DNA from: Halorhodospira sp.
GTDB lineage: Bacteria; Pseudomonadota; Gammaproteobacteria; Nitrococcales; Halorhodospiraceae
Assembly (NCBI GenBank): GCA_007121755.1
Contig: SKJZ01000246.1
Location: 1-10,851, forward strand
Direction of reading: 5' to 3'
Length of the DNA stretch: 10,851 nucleotides
Shown: one piece after another, positions 1 to 7,012 of the stretch
Numbering within the stretch: the first letter of the stretch is position 1
Layout: each line of letters begins with the position of its first letter
The notes under the pieces: model-generated
Told to the model about the DNA's origin: nothing
Seen by the model: the letters and a program-made list of their open reading frames with translations, nothing else
The model's database searches: none
Program-made: the position numbers and the translations under genes

Positions 1-36
1 CCGGCATGGCACAGCGGTTCGGCATCGTATCCCCCC

Positions 37-600
37 TCATCCCGCATGGTGTTTGCCCACAATGTGTACGGTACTGGCGGCCGGCTCCTCCGCGCCCTCG
101 GCCTCCACGTACCGGACCCGGTCCCCCGCCTTGAGTTTGGAGAAATCGGCGTCGACCACGCTGTTGCGGGTAAACCGCAGCTCGCGCCCGTCATCGGTTT
201 CGATGGTTCCGTGGCCCGCGGCCGGTATAATCTCGCGAATCCGCCCCTCGGGCGGTTGCGGGTGGCGCTTGACCTGGCGGCGAATCTTTTGGGCGTGCTC
301 TTCGAGCCGGCGCTCCATGGCGTCGAAGGCGTCACGGACGGCCACGTAGGCGTCCTCGTGGGCGTGGTGTTCGGCCGGCTCGCGGTTCACGACCAACTCC
401 GTGCCCGGCACCGTCACATCGACTCGCACGTGGTAGAGGTGGCCCTTGTGGTGGTGCCGGTGTTGGGTCTCCACCATGACCCGGCACGACATGATGCGGT
501 CGAAGTGACGCTCCAGCTTCGCGGCGCGGTTGCGCACGCGCTCCTCCAACGCCGGCGATGGGTCCGTATTACGAAAGCTGATCTGAACGGGGATCTGCAT
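37..600 (-). CDS. HPF/RaiA-family ribosome-associated protein with C-terminal cold-shock-like domain
   Basis: A 187-residue protein with two parts. Residues 1-110 match the S30AE/HPF-RaiA fold: MQIPVQISFRN start, ALEERVRNRAAKLERHF helix, beta strands around VMVETQH and HVRVDVTVPG, then the DAYVAVRDAFDAMERRLEE helix. Such proteins bind the small ribosomal subunit near the decoding site and quiet translation in stationary phase or stress. Residues about 118-182 resemble a cold-shock (CSD) OB fold, with GHGTIETDDGRELRF in the place of the RNA-binding strand and a GDRVRY turn; this could add RNA binding. A His-rich patch (HRHHHKGH, residues 47-54) lies inside the first domain. The ATG at 600 is preceded by GGGAG with 7 bases of spacing, which supports this start. 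The gene is divergent from the DUF3108-like gene. The family is clear; whether HPF or RaiA is the better name is not. Confidence 0.88.
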   Translation of the reverse strand: MQIPVQISFRNTDPSPALEERVRNRAAKLERHFDRIMSCRVMVETQHRHHHKGHLYHVRVDVTVPGTELVVNREPAEHHAHEDAYVAVRDAFDAMERRLEEHAQKIRRQVKRHPQPPEGRIREIIPAAGHGTIETDDGRELRFTRNSVVDADFSKLKAGDRVRYVEAEGAEEPAASTVHIVGKHHAG

Positions 601-620
601 AGTGGTCTCCCGCTGTCCGA

Positions 621-636
621 TCGGTCCGTGGACCGA
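621..636. promoter_or_regulatory. Perfect 16-base palindrome in the divergent intergenic region
   Basis: TCGGTCC and GGACCGA form 7-base perfect arms around a two-base GT spacer. The repeat lies 21-36 bases upstream of the HPF-family ATG, so it is either an operator or a hairpin in that gene's mRNA leader. No regulator can be assigned. Confidence 0.4.
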
Positions 637-652
637 CCGGCATCAATACACC

Positions 653-671
653 GTTCCAACCAGTATGGAAC
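653..671. repeat. Short inverted repeat (6-base arms, 7-base loop)
   Basis: GTTCCA and TGGAAC flank a 7-base loop between the divergent HPF-family and DUF3108-like genes. On the minus strand it overlaps a weak promoter-like pair, TTCCAT (670-665) and TATTGA (648-643), 16 bases apart, that could serve the HPF-family gene. The arms are short enough to arise by chance. Confidence 0.25.
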
Positions 672-783
672 AGCGTCGGGGAAACGGCATACACGCCGGC
701 GCTCCCGCTTTTCCGCCGCCCTTCTGTAGCGAGCGCCGCTGCCGATACCTTCAGGGAGAGCCGTCTATCCGGAACAGGTAGCC

Positions 784-1584
784 ATGGAGCACAGCGCACT
801 TCCCTCCCCGTGCAGGCGGGGCCGTATCGCCGCCGTGATGAGCGCGGTGGCCGTCGCCGCGGTCTGCACATGGGGCGGAGCCGTGGCGGCGGAGCTGCCC
901 GAGGCCGGCAGCGCCCGTTACTGGGTCCAGCAGGGTAGCGAGTGGACCGGCTACGAGACCCTGGAGTGGAGCTATCCGGAGCCGGACCGTTTCCGCCTGG
1001 TCCACATCCGGGAGGAGCACACCCGTGCCGGCAACCACCGGCTGCGGCGCACCCGCGAGATCAGCGAGGGGACGCTGGAGGGCGACATCGCCCAGCCGGA
1101 GACCTACCGCGTCCTCACGGCAACAGTATTCCAGGAGGAGTATGAACCGGACGGCGCCTTCGAGGGCGTCGACGAGGAAGTGGTGGCGGCGGTGCGCTTT
1201 ACCGATGACGAAGCGCAACTGGAAGAGGGCGAGATCGCCGCCCCGGCCGATGTGTTGGACCCGGTCTCCCACCGCTGGCAGGTCATGCAGTTGGGACTGG
1301 AGGGCGCCCACCACGAGCGCATCGCCCACCGGGTGGTCGACCGGGGCGGCGCGGTCGAGGAGATCGCCTTCCGGGTGGAGGGCCGGCAGACCGTGCGCAC
1401 CTCGGCCGGCACCTTCCGCACGGTACGCCTCGCTCAAGAGTTGCCGGACGCTCAGCGCCGGGTGCGGTGGTACTTGGCCGAGGGGTGGGCGGGTCTGCCG
1501 ATCCGCACGGTCGAGGCGCGGACCGCCCGGCACGCGCTACGCGTCAACCTCCTGGAGATCGATGCGACACCGCCCGACGCCTGA
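784..1584 (+). CDS. Exported protein resembling the DUF3108 family
   Basis: A 266-residue protein of unknown function. Residues 1-36 look like a Sec signal peptide: a basic n-region (CRRGR), a hydrophobic stretch (IAAVMSAVAVAAVCTW) and an AVAA site before ELPE. The mature part is acidic and beta-rich. Its end (residues 158-243) has the DUF3108 pattern: LDPVS, a conserved VEGRQTV strand, TSAGTFRTVRL, then RVRWYLAEGWAGLPIRTVEA, where family members carry a W-L-A-x-x-x-x-x-P-V-R segment. Proteins of this type are periplasmic and mostly uncharacterised. The ATG at 784 has a weak AGG at suitable distance. The internal ATG at 838 has no ribosome binding site and would shorten the signal peptide's basic region. 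It is the only plus-strand gene here and ends two bases from the ccmI stop. The gene is certain; the family call is moderate. Confidence 0.8.
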   Translation: MEHSALPSPCRRGRIAAVMSAVAVAAVCTWGGAVAAELPEAGSARYWVQQGSEWTGYETLEWSYPEPDRFRLVHIREEHTRAGNHRLRRTREISEGTLEGDIAQPETYRVLTATVFQEEYEPDGAFEGVDEEVVAAVRFTDDEAQLEEGEIAAPADVLDPVSHRWQVMQLGLEGAHHERIAHRVVDRGGAVEEIAFRVEGRQTVRTSAGTFRTVRLAQELPDAQRRVRWYLAEGWAGLPIRTVEARTARHALRVNLLEIDATPPDA

Positions 1585-1586
1585 GG

Positions 1587-2474
1587 TCAGCCCTCGCCGG
1601 TCAAACGGTCCAATTGATCGAGATTGTCCCGGATGATGGTGGCCTCTTGGGAATCGGCGGGCAGCGTTGCCAACAGCTGCTCCCAATACTCCCGCGCCTG
1701 CTGATAATCCTCCTGCTGATAGGCTGCCGAACCCGCCAACCACAGCCCTTGGAGGTTGTCCGGATCCAGCTCCAAGGCTCGCTCGACCAACTCGGCAGGC
1801 TCACCCTGCAGCCCGCCCCGGGTCACTCCCAGCACGTCGGCGTACTGCACCAGCAGGTTGGGATTTTCGCTGCCGCCCCGCTCGATGGCCTCGCGGTACG
1901 CCTCACTGGCGGCCTCGTAACGCTCCATCTGGGCGAGCATCCGCCCGAGCAACGCCCAACCATTGACGTTATCCGGATTCCGCTCTAACTGCTCCTGCAA
2001 CTGCCCCAGCAACGACTCCCACTCTTCCACCGAGTGGCCGCCCTGTTGCTGCTGTTGCTGGGCGGTCGCCGCCTGCGGATCGAGGGCCTCTTCGCCACCG
2101 CCAATCGCGCTGTAGATCACCACCGCGCTCACCGGCACGAGCAGAGCGAAGGCGGCGGCGCTGCCGAAGACCAGTCCGCGGCTGGAGACGGCGGAGTCAC
2201 CCGCCGAGGAGGCGTCTGCCTCGGCTCCACCGCTCTCCACCATCTCCCGCTTCAGATCTGCCAACGCCGCGTCGTACTGTTCCTGCCCGAGTACGCCATT
2301 GGCCAAGTCGGCCTTCAACTCATCCATGCGATCACGGTAAACGGCCGCATTGACCTCCCGGAGGGTACGCCGCCGCCTGCCGGCCGTCCGCGGATCGCGC
2401 AACAGCGGCATCAGCAAAAAACCAACGGCCGCTAGGCTGAGCACGACCGCAGTGGCCCAAAATTGCAGAGTCAT
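1587..2474 (-). CDS. ccmI: CcmI, cytochrome c maturation TPR protein
   Basis: A 295-residue protein that presents apocytochrome c to the CcmF/CcmH heme ligation complex. It has the CcmI (CycH) layout: membrane segment 1 (about residues 5-24), a cytoplasmic loop with the conserved RRRTLREVNAAVYRDRMDEL and LANGVLGQEQYDAALADLKRE helices, membrane segment 2 (about 101-122), a linker with six glutamines (139-144), then periplasmic TPR repeats from about 150 to 290 (for example NGWALLGRMLAQMERYEAAS and LWLAGSAAYQQEDYQQA). The ATG at 2474 is preferred because GGAGG lies 7 bases upstream. An in-frame GTG at 2501 would overlap ccmH and lacks support. It is the last gene of the ccm operon, 16 bases after ccmH, and meets the DUF3108-like gene tail to tail. 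Confidence 0.93.
   Translation of the reverse strand: MTLQFWATAVVLSLAAVGFLLMPLLRDPRTAGRRRRTLREVNAAVYRDRMDELKADLANGVLGQEQYDAALADLKREMVESGGAEADASSAGDSAVSSRGLVFGSAAAFALLVPVSAVVIYSAIGGGEEALDPQAATAQQQQQQGGHSVEEWESLLGQLQEQLERNPDNVNGWALLGRMLAQMERYEAASEAYREAIERGGSENPNLLVQYADVLGVTRGGLQGEPAELVERALELDPDNLQGLWLAGSAAYQQEDYQQAREYWEQLLATLPADSQEATIIRDNLDQLDRLTGEG
2043..2060 (-). repeat. CAG/CAA triplet run coding six glutamines in CcmI
   Basis: Six consecutive CAG or CAA codons encode Gln 139-144 of CcmI, between the second membrane segment and the TPR domain. The mix of CAG and CAA limits slippage. It looks like a flexible linker rather than a phase-variable tract. Confidence 0.6.
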
Positions 2475-2490
2475 CAACACGCCTCCAGGT

Positions 2491-2994
2491 TCATTCGTCA
2501 CGCTCCATCCGCTCGAGGGCGGCGCGCTCTTCCGGGCTCAACTCGCGCGATTGGGCCATTTGCTGGCGCTGCCGAATCACTTGGAGCCAAACCAAGATAC
2601 CGGCCAGGAGCAGCAAAAACGGCCCGATCCACAGCATGAGCGTATCGGTGCGGAAAGGCGGGCGGTAGAGAACGAAATCGCCGTAGCGCGCGACCATGAA
2701 GTCGACGATCTCTTCGCGCTCGGCACCGTCCAGGGTCATTTCATAGATTTGGCCACGTAGATCGGCTGCCAGACCAGCATTCGACTCATCCAGCGCCTGG
2801 TTCTGACAAACGGTGCAGCGCAGCTCCCGGACCAAGCGCCGGTACTGCTCTTCCTGCTCATCGGTCTCGAACTCAAGCGGCATGCCGACCGGAATCCGTC
2901 CCGCCGAGGCGGAGCCGGTCAAATCCGCCGCGCCCCAGAGCCCGAGCACAAGCGCGACGGTGACAACGAAGCCAACGGATCGTCCACGTCTCAT
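2491..2994 (-). CDS. ccmH: CcmH, cytochrome c maturation thioredoxin-like/heme lyase subunit
   Basis: A 167-residue membrane-anchored periplasmic protein that reduces or holds the CXXCH cysteines of apocytochrome c for heme attachment, together with CcmF and CcmI. Visible are an N-terminal signal or membrane segment (residues 7-31), the diagnostic LRCTVCQNQ motif with Cys60 and Cys63, the following ESNAGLAADLRGQI helix, VARYGDFVLYRPP, and a C-terminal membrane anchor (about TLMLWIGPFLLLLAGILVWL). It is the short CcmH form (the CcmL/NrfF type), with CcmI encoded separately rather than fused as in E. coli. The frame is open upstream to 3135, but the ATG at 2994 is chosen because it begins two bases after the ccmG stop, has GGAG/GGAGG close upstream and gives a normal signal sequence. 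Confidence 0.95.
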   Translation of the reverse strand: MRRGRSVGFVVTVALVLGLWGAADLTGSASAGRIPVGMPLEFETDEQEEQYRRLVRELRCTVCQNQALDESNAGLAADLRGQIYEMTLDGAEREEIVDFMVARYGDFVLYRPPFRTDTLMLWIGPFLLLLAGILVWLQVIRQRQQMAQSRELSPEERAALERMERDE

Positions 2995-2996
2995 GA

Positions 2997-3518
2997 CTAC
3001 TCCGCCTCCAGTTCGGCGACCAGCGGCATTATCTTCTCCTCGATCAACCGCGGGTTCAGGGGACCAACGTGCTTGTAGCGAATAACCCCATCCGCATCGA
3101 CAATAAAGGTCTCCGGCGTACCGTACACACCCCACTCAATACCCACCCGGCCCTCTGGATCGAAGCCGATCCACTCGTACGGGTCACCCGACCGAAGGTA
3201 GTCCTCGGCGTCACGGCGGGTGTCCTTGTAGTTGAGCCCATAGATGGTGACCCCCTGTTTGGCCAGTTCCACCAGATAGGGATGCTCAGCGCGGCACGAG
3301 TAGCACCAGGAGGCGAAGACATTAAACAGGGAGACTCCGCCTTTGAGATCCTCTTCGGTGAGGACGCGGTCCGGGTCACGCAACTCCTCCATCTGAAAAG
3401 AGGGCGCATCCCGCCCCACCAGCGGCGAGGGCAGCGTCCGCGTGTCGACGCCGAGCCCGACAAAGAGCAGGCCGAGCACCGCCACCATTACGACCAGTGG
3501 AAGCCCGTAGCGCAACAT
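2997..3518 (-). CDS. ccmG: CcmG/DsbE, thiol:disulfide oxidoreductase for cytochrome c maturation
   Basis: A 173-residue membrane-tethered periplasmic thioredoxin, also called DsbE. It keeps apocytochrome c cysteines reduced, using electrons passed from a DsbD/CcdA-type donor. An N-terminal anchor (residues 5-23) precedes a thioredoxin fold. The active site is ASWCYSCRAEHP with Cys72 and Cys75, and the cis-proline is Pro135 in VYGTPETFIVD. GRDAPSFQ and YKHVGPL are other family landmarks. Many relatives have Pro-Thr or Val-Ser between the cysteines; Tyr-Ser here may tune the redox potential, which is inference. The ATG at 3518 shares one base with the ccmF stop (TGATG) and has GGAGG upstream. 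Confidence 0.96.
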   Translation of the reverse strand: MLRYGLPLVVMVAVLGLLFVGLGVDTRTLPSPLVGRDAPSFQMEELRDPDRVLTEEDLKGGVSLFNVFASWCYSCRAEHPYLVELAKQGVTIYGLNYKDTRRDAEDYLRSGDPYEWIGFDPEGRVGIEWGVYGTPETFIVDADGVIRYKHVGPLNPRLIEEKIMPLVAELEAE

Positions 3519-5524
3519 CAGCCCACCTCCCCGGCGGCCTTTCCGGCCGCGGTGTCGACCCGTTGAGACGTCCCGGACGATTCACGCGCCTTGAGCCGGT
3601 ACCGCCGATCCGACGCGGCCAGGAACCCACCCAACGCCATTAGAATGCAGCCGGTCCACATCCAGAACATGAACGGCTTGTAGTAAAGCCGCACGATCCA
3701 GGCGTGCTCGTCCAGCGGCTCACCCAAGGAGACGTAGAGGTCGCGGAACGGGCCGCGGTTGAGGGAGGCCTGGATCATCGGCATCTCCGGCTGGGAGAAG
3801 TAGCGCCGCTTCTCCGGCGTCAGCATGGCCACTTCACGGCCATTGCGGGTGACCACGATGTTGGCCCGATCGGCGTCGTAATTCGCCCCTTCAACGGGGC
3901 CGACGTTCAGCATCGTGAACTGGTAGCCGCCGACGCTGACCGCTTCTCCGGGAGCCATGCGCGCGTCCCGTTCCACCTCGTAGGTGGTAACCATGGCGAT
4001 AGCGATCACCACCAGCGCGAGGCCGACATGCGCCATGTGCATACCGAGATAGCTCGGCTGCATCACGCCGCGCACCATGGCGGCGCCTCCCCTGCCCTTG
4101 CGCCGGGCCATGCGGTTCCGCATGTCGAGCGCCGCGGTCAGAATGATCCAGATGCCCAGCATCAGCGCCAACGCAGTCAGGGGCGACCACGCGCCCATCG
4201 CCAGCGGCCATACCGCGCCGAGCAGCACGCTAACCACCAGCACGTAGCGCAACTGACGATAGGTCTGCACCGGGTCACTCTGCTTCCACGCCACGGTCGG
4301 CCCTATACCAATGAGGAAGAGCAGCGGCAGCATCAGCGGCGTGAAGACCGCGTCGAAATAGGGCGGCCCGACGGAGATCTTGCTCATCGAGAAGGTGTCG
4401 AGCACCAGCGGATAGAGCGTGCCGATCATCACCGCCGCGCACGCGACCGCCAACAGCGCATTATTGGCCAGTAGCAGCGACTCTCTGGAGTACCAACCGA
4501 AGCCGCCGCCCAGTCCGACCTTGGGAGCCCGTATCGCGTAAAGAGCGAAGGAGGCCAAAAGGGTCACGGCCAGCATCCCGAGGATAAAGACGCCCCGCTC
4601 GGGGTCGGTCGCGAAGGCGTGTACCGAGGTGATCACTCCGGAGCGCACCAGGAACGCACCGAGAATAGTCAACGCGAAGGTCAGAATCGCGAGCATCAGG
4701 GTCCACGTCTTGAACCCGCCACGCTTCTCGGTTACCGCCAGCGAGTGGATCAGCGCGGTGCCGGTCAGCCACGGCATGAACGAGGCGTTCTCGACCGGAT
4801 CCCAGAACCACCAACCGCCCCAACCGAGTTCGTAGTACGCCCACCACGACCCCATGCCGATGCCCAATGTCAGGAAGACCCAAGCAACCGTGGTCCACGG
4901 CCGCGACCAACGGGCCCAGGCGGCGTCGAGCCGCCCGCCGATCAACGCCGCTATCGCGAAGGCAAAGACCACCGCGAAGCCGACGTAGCCCATATAGAGC
5001 AGCGGCGGATGGGCGATCATGCCGGGATCCTGCAGCAATGGATTGAGATCGGTGCCGTCCGCCGGCATCGGGATCATCCGCTCGAACGGGTTGGAAGTAA
5101 AGACGGTAAAGGCGATGAAGCCGACGGAGACCAGGCCCAGCACGGCGAGAACCCGCGCCAACATCTCCCTCGGCAGCGCCTTGCTGAACGCCGCGACGGC
5201 GACGCCCCAGGCGGCGAGGATCAACACCCAGAGCAGCAGCGACCCTTCGTGGCCACCCCATACCGCAGTAACTTTGTACTGCATGGGCAGGGCCAAGCTC
5301 GAGTTCTGGGTGACGTACTGCACCGAGAAGTCACTGGTAACGAAGGCCCAAGTAAGCGCGGCGTACGAAATGGCCAGAAAGACGAACTGGCCGGTCGCCA
5401 GGAAGGTGCCCGACCGCATCAGCCGCTCCTGGCCGCGGGCGGCCCCTACCAGCGGCAAGACGCCCTGGGCCACGGCAAGACACAACGCCAATATAAGAGC
5501 GAATTGCCCAATCTCAGGAATCAT
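3518..5524 (-). CDS. ccmF: CcmF, cytochrome c heme lyase membrane subunit
   Basis: A 668-residue polytopic inner-membrane protein, close to the 647 residues of E. coli CcmF. It takes heme from holo-CcmE and attaches it to apocytochrome c with CcmH and CcmI. The periplasmic WWD heme-handling motif is WGGWWFWDPVENASFMPW (235-252). Histidines matching the E. coli heme ligands are visible: His172 (AHPPLLYMG), His260 (TALIHSLAVTEKR), His302 (SVHAFATDPERG) and His499 (MHMAHVGLAL). The C-terminal part has a soluble periplasmic loop (about 515-615) before a last membrane helix. The ATG at 5524 overlaps the ccmE stop by four bases (ATGA), which implies translational coupling. No truncation or missing motif is seen. 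Confidence 0.97.
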   Translation of the reverse strand: MIPEIGQFALILALCLAVAQGVLPLVGAARGQERLMRSGTFLATGQFVFLAISYAALTWAFVTSDFSVQYVTQNSSLALPMQYKVTAVWGGHEGSLLLWVLILAAWGVAVAAFSKALPREMLARVLAVLGLVSVGFIAFTVFTSNPFERMIPMPADGTDLNPLLQDPGMIAHPPLLYMGYVGFAVVFAFAIAALIGGRLDAAWARWSRPWTTVAWVFLTLGIGMGSWWAYYELGWGGWWFWDPVENASFMPWLTGTALIHSLAVTEKRGGFKTWTLMLAILTFALTILGAFLVRSGVITSVHAFATDPERGVFILGMLAVTLLASFALYAIRAPKVGLGGGFGWYSRESLLLANNALLAVACAAVMIGTLYPLVLDTFSMSKISVGPPYFDAVFTPLMLPLLFLIGIGPTVAWKQSDPVQTYRQLRYVLVVSVLLGAVWPLAMGAWSPLTALALMLGIWIILTAALDMRNRMARRKGRGGAAMVRGVMQPSYLGMHMAHVGLALVVIAIAMVTTYEVERDARMAPGEAVSVGGYQFTMLNVGPVEGANYDADRANIVVTRNGREVAMLTPEKRRYFSQPEMPMIQASLNRGPFRDLYVSLGEPLDEHAWIVRLYYKPFMFWMWTGCILMALGGFLAASDRRYRLKARESSGTSQRVDTAAGKAAGEVG

Positions 5525-5979
5525 TGCGAATCGTACCCCCCTCCCGCGCCGCTCGGATGACCGGCCCGTTCAATGGCCTCCTGCGCCTCTGGCGGCATGT
5601 ACTCTTCATCGTGCCGCGCCAAGACCTTATTCGCCTGGAAGGTGCCGTCCCCTTCCAAACGCCCCTCCGCAACGACGCCCTGGCCCTCGCGAAAGAGGTT
5701 CGGCAGGATGCCGTCGTAGACCACCGGCACCCCCTCCGCGCCGTCCGTAACGCGGAACATCACCAGTGTGGAGGCGGTGTCCCGCTGGACGCTGCCCGCC
5801 TCCACCAAGCCGCCGATACGGAAGGTGCGGTCCGGAATCTCCTCCATGGCCACCATCTCAGATGGCGTGACGAAGAAGACCATGCTGTCGCGAAAGGCGT
5901 TCAAAACCAGAGCGGTAGCAACCACTGCGCCCGCTAGCACGCCGAGAACAATGGCGAGTCTTTTATGACGCTTCTTCAT
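5521..5979 (-). CDS. ccmE: CcmE, periplasmic heme chaperone
   Basis: A 152-residue membrane-anchored heme chaperone that receives heme from CcmC and hands it to CcmF. A basic start (MKKRHKRLAI) and membrane segment (about 8-27) precede an OB-fold domain with the typical FFVTPSEM, RTFRIGGLVEAGSVQR and VVYDGILPNLFREGQGVVAEG segments. The covalent heme site is ARHDEEYMPPE, with His123 and Tyr127 matching His130 and Tyr134 of E. coli. This is the His (classic) type rather than the Cys variant. The frame is open upstream to 6120, but the ATG at 5979 is right because it overlaps the ccmD stop by four bases and begins the normal basic anchor. The C-terminal tail is short and Gly-rich. Confidence 0.96.
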   Translation of the reverse strand: MKKRHKRLAIVLGVLAGAVVATALVLNAFRDSMVFFVTPSEMVAMEEIPDRTFRIGGLVEAGSVQRDTASTLVMFRVTDGAEGVPVVYDGILPNLFREGQGVVAEGRLEGDGTFQANKVLARHDEEYMPPEAQEAIERAGHPSGAGGGYDSQ

Positions 5980-6173
5980 GCTTCGCGCACCTCCCGAACT
6001 TGATCCGCGCGCTCCCGCCGCAGCCGCCGCGTCAACCGGTCGCGGACCTGTCGCCGGCGCCGCGCCAACAAGACGGCCTCCAAAATCAACAACACCGCGA
6101 AGACCCCGTAGGACCCCCACACCCAGGGCGCATAGCCACCCATCGCAAGGAAATCACCGACGCCACTCCACAT
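5976..6173 (-). CDS. ccmD: CcmD, small heme exporter subunit
   Basis: A 65-residue protein with one membrane helix (about YGVFAVLLILEAVLLARRRR, residues 22-41), a short aromatic-rich N-terminus (MGGYAPWVWGSYG, a CcmD hallmark) and a basic, charged cytoplasmic tail. CcmD joins CcmABC and helps release holo-CcmE. Identification rests on this pattern plus its place between ccmC and ccmE. Its ATG at 6173 shares one base with the ccmC stop (TAATG), and its stop overlaps the ccmE start. The basic coiled tail (about 38-65) is typical of the family's variable end. Confidence 0.93.
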   Translation of the reverse strand: MWSGVGDFLAMGGYAPWVWGSYGVFAVLLILEAVLLARRRRQVRDRLTRRLRRERADQVREVREA

Positions 6174-6988
6174 TACGACCGGACCTCCCGCTGTAAATCA
6201 CCCGATGCCTCCGCCGCGGTAGCGGCATCACCACCCTCCTCTGCTCCGAGCAACTCGTCTTGCACCCACGGGTTCCCGGCTTCCCGCTCCAACGCCTCGA
6301 CTTGCGCGCGGCGCAATGCGATGGCCGCGGAGTAGAGCCAACAGGCGCCGGTCATCAATAGCATCGCGGCGAACATGGATGCCGCCATTGAAGGCGCATC
6401 GGTCAAGGTCACCGACATCCCTTGGTGAAGGGAGTGCCACCACTCCACCGAGAAGTAAATGATCGGAACATTAACCACCCCCACGAGCGCCAGCAGAGAA
6501 GCCGCCCGGGCGCCCTTCTCGCGGTCGTCGACCGCGGCGTGCAGAGCCATGTAGCCGAGATAGAGAAAGAGCAGGATCAGCGTGGAGGTCAAGCGGGCGT
6601 CCCACACCCAGTACGTGCCCCAAGTGGGGGCGCCCCACAGCGCGCCGGTCCAGAGAGAGAGAAAGGTCATCAACGCGCCGGTCGGCGCCAGGGCGATCGC
6701 CATCACATCGGCCATCTTGATCCGCCAGGTCAGGAAGATCACCGAGTAGAGAGCGATGAGCAGATAGATGAACATCCCCATCCACGCCGTCGGGACGTGA
6801 ATGAACATGATCCGGTAGCTGTCCCCCTGCTGATAGTCCGGCGGCGCTACGAAGAAACCGACGTAGAGGCCCATGATGCCGAGGATCGCCGCCCCACCCC
6901 AAAGCCACGGTGTGAGCCGGTCCGCCAGCCAGTAAAAGTTCGGCGGCGAGGAGAACTTAAACCACGGGATTTTTCTGAACACGCTCAC
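6173..6988 (-). CDS. ccmC: CcmC, heme-handling membrane protein
   Basis: A six-helix inner-membrane protein that attaches heme to CcmE in the periplasm. The WWD-type motif WGTYWVWDARLTS (123-135) and the two flanking heme-ligand histidines, His64 (FIHVPTAW) and His188 (WWHSLHQG), are present, matching the E. coli pair. At 271 residues it is longer than E. coli CcmC (245) because of an Asp/Glu/Ala-rich cytoplasmic tail after about residue 240. There is no ATG near the start. The reading starts at GTG 6988 or, better spaced from GGGGAG (7 bases), at GTG 6982; the difference is two residues. It follows ccmB after 24 bases and overlaps ccmD by one. Confidence 0.96.
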   Translation of the reverse strand: MSVFRKIPWFKFSSPPNFYWLADRLTPWLWGGAAILGIMGLYVGFFVAPPDYQQGDSYRIMFIHVPTAWMGMFIYLLIALYSVIFLTWRIKMADVMAIALAPTGALMTFLSLWTGALWGAPTWGTYWVWDARLTSTLILLFLYLGYMALHAAVDDREKGARAASLLALVGVVNVPIIYFSVEWWHSLHQGMSVTLTDAPSMAASMFAAMLLMTGACWLYSAAIALRRAQVEALEREAGNPWVQDELLGAEEGGDAATAAEASGDLQREVRS

Positions 6989-7012
6989 GCTCCCCGTCCC
7001 ATATCAATCCGT

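Noticed and set aside
1..25. Possible start of another minus-strand gene just after the HPF-family stop (GGGGGG, then ATG at 25)
   Set aside because: Only eight codons are inside the window, and the G run could be chance. Too little to call.
640..660. Sigma-54 promoter (TTGGAACG with TTGA downstream) before the HPF-family gene
   Set aside because: The GG to GC spacing is off by one and the second element lacks the GC, so the 24/12 consensus is not met.
46..729. Long plus-strand open frame opposite the HPF-family gene
   Set aside because: It is antisense to a well-supported gene, lacks a ribosome binding site, and its composition is what a GC-rich complement gives.
751..1533. 260-residue minus-strand frame opposite the DUF3108-like gene
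   Set aside because: The plus-strand frame has a signal peptide and family-like end; the minus frame shows only composition-driven sequence.
3704..5560. Long plus-strand open frames opposite ccmF
   Set aside because: They are rich in Arg, His, Gln and Pro, as expected for the reverse of a GC-rich membrane protein gene. No known motif is seen and ccmF is intact.
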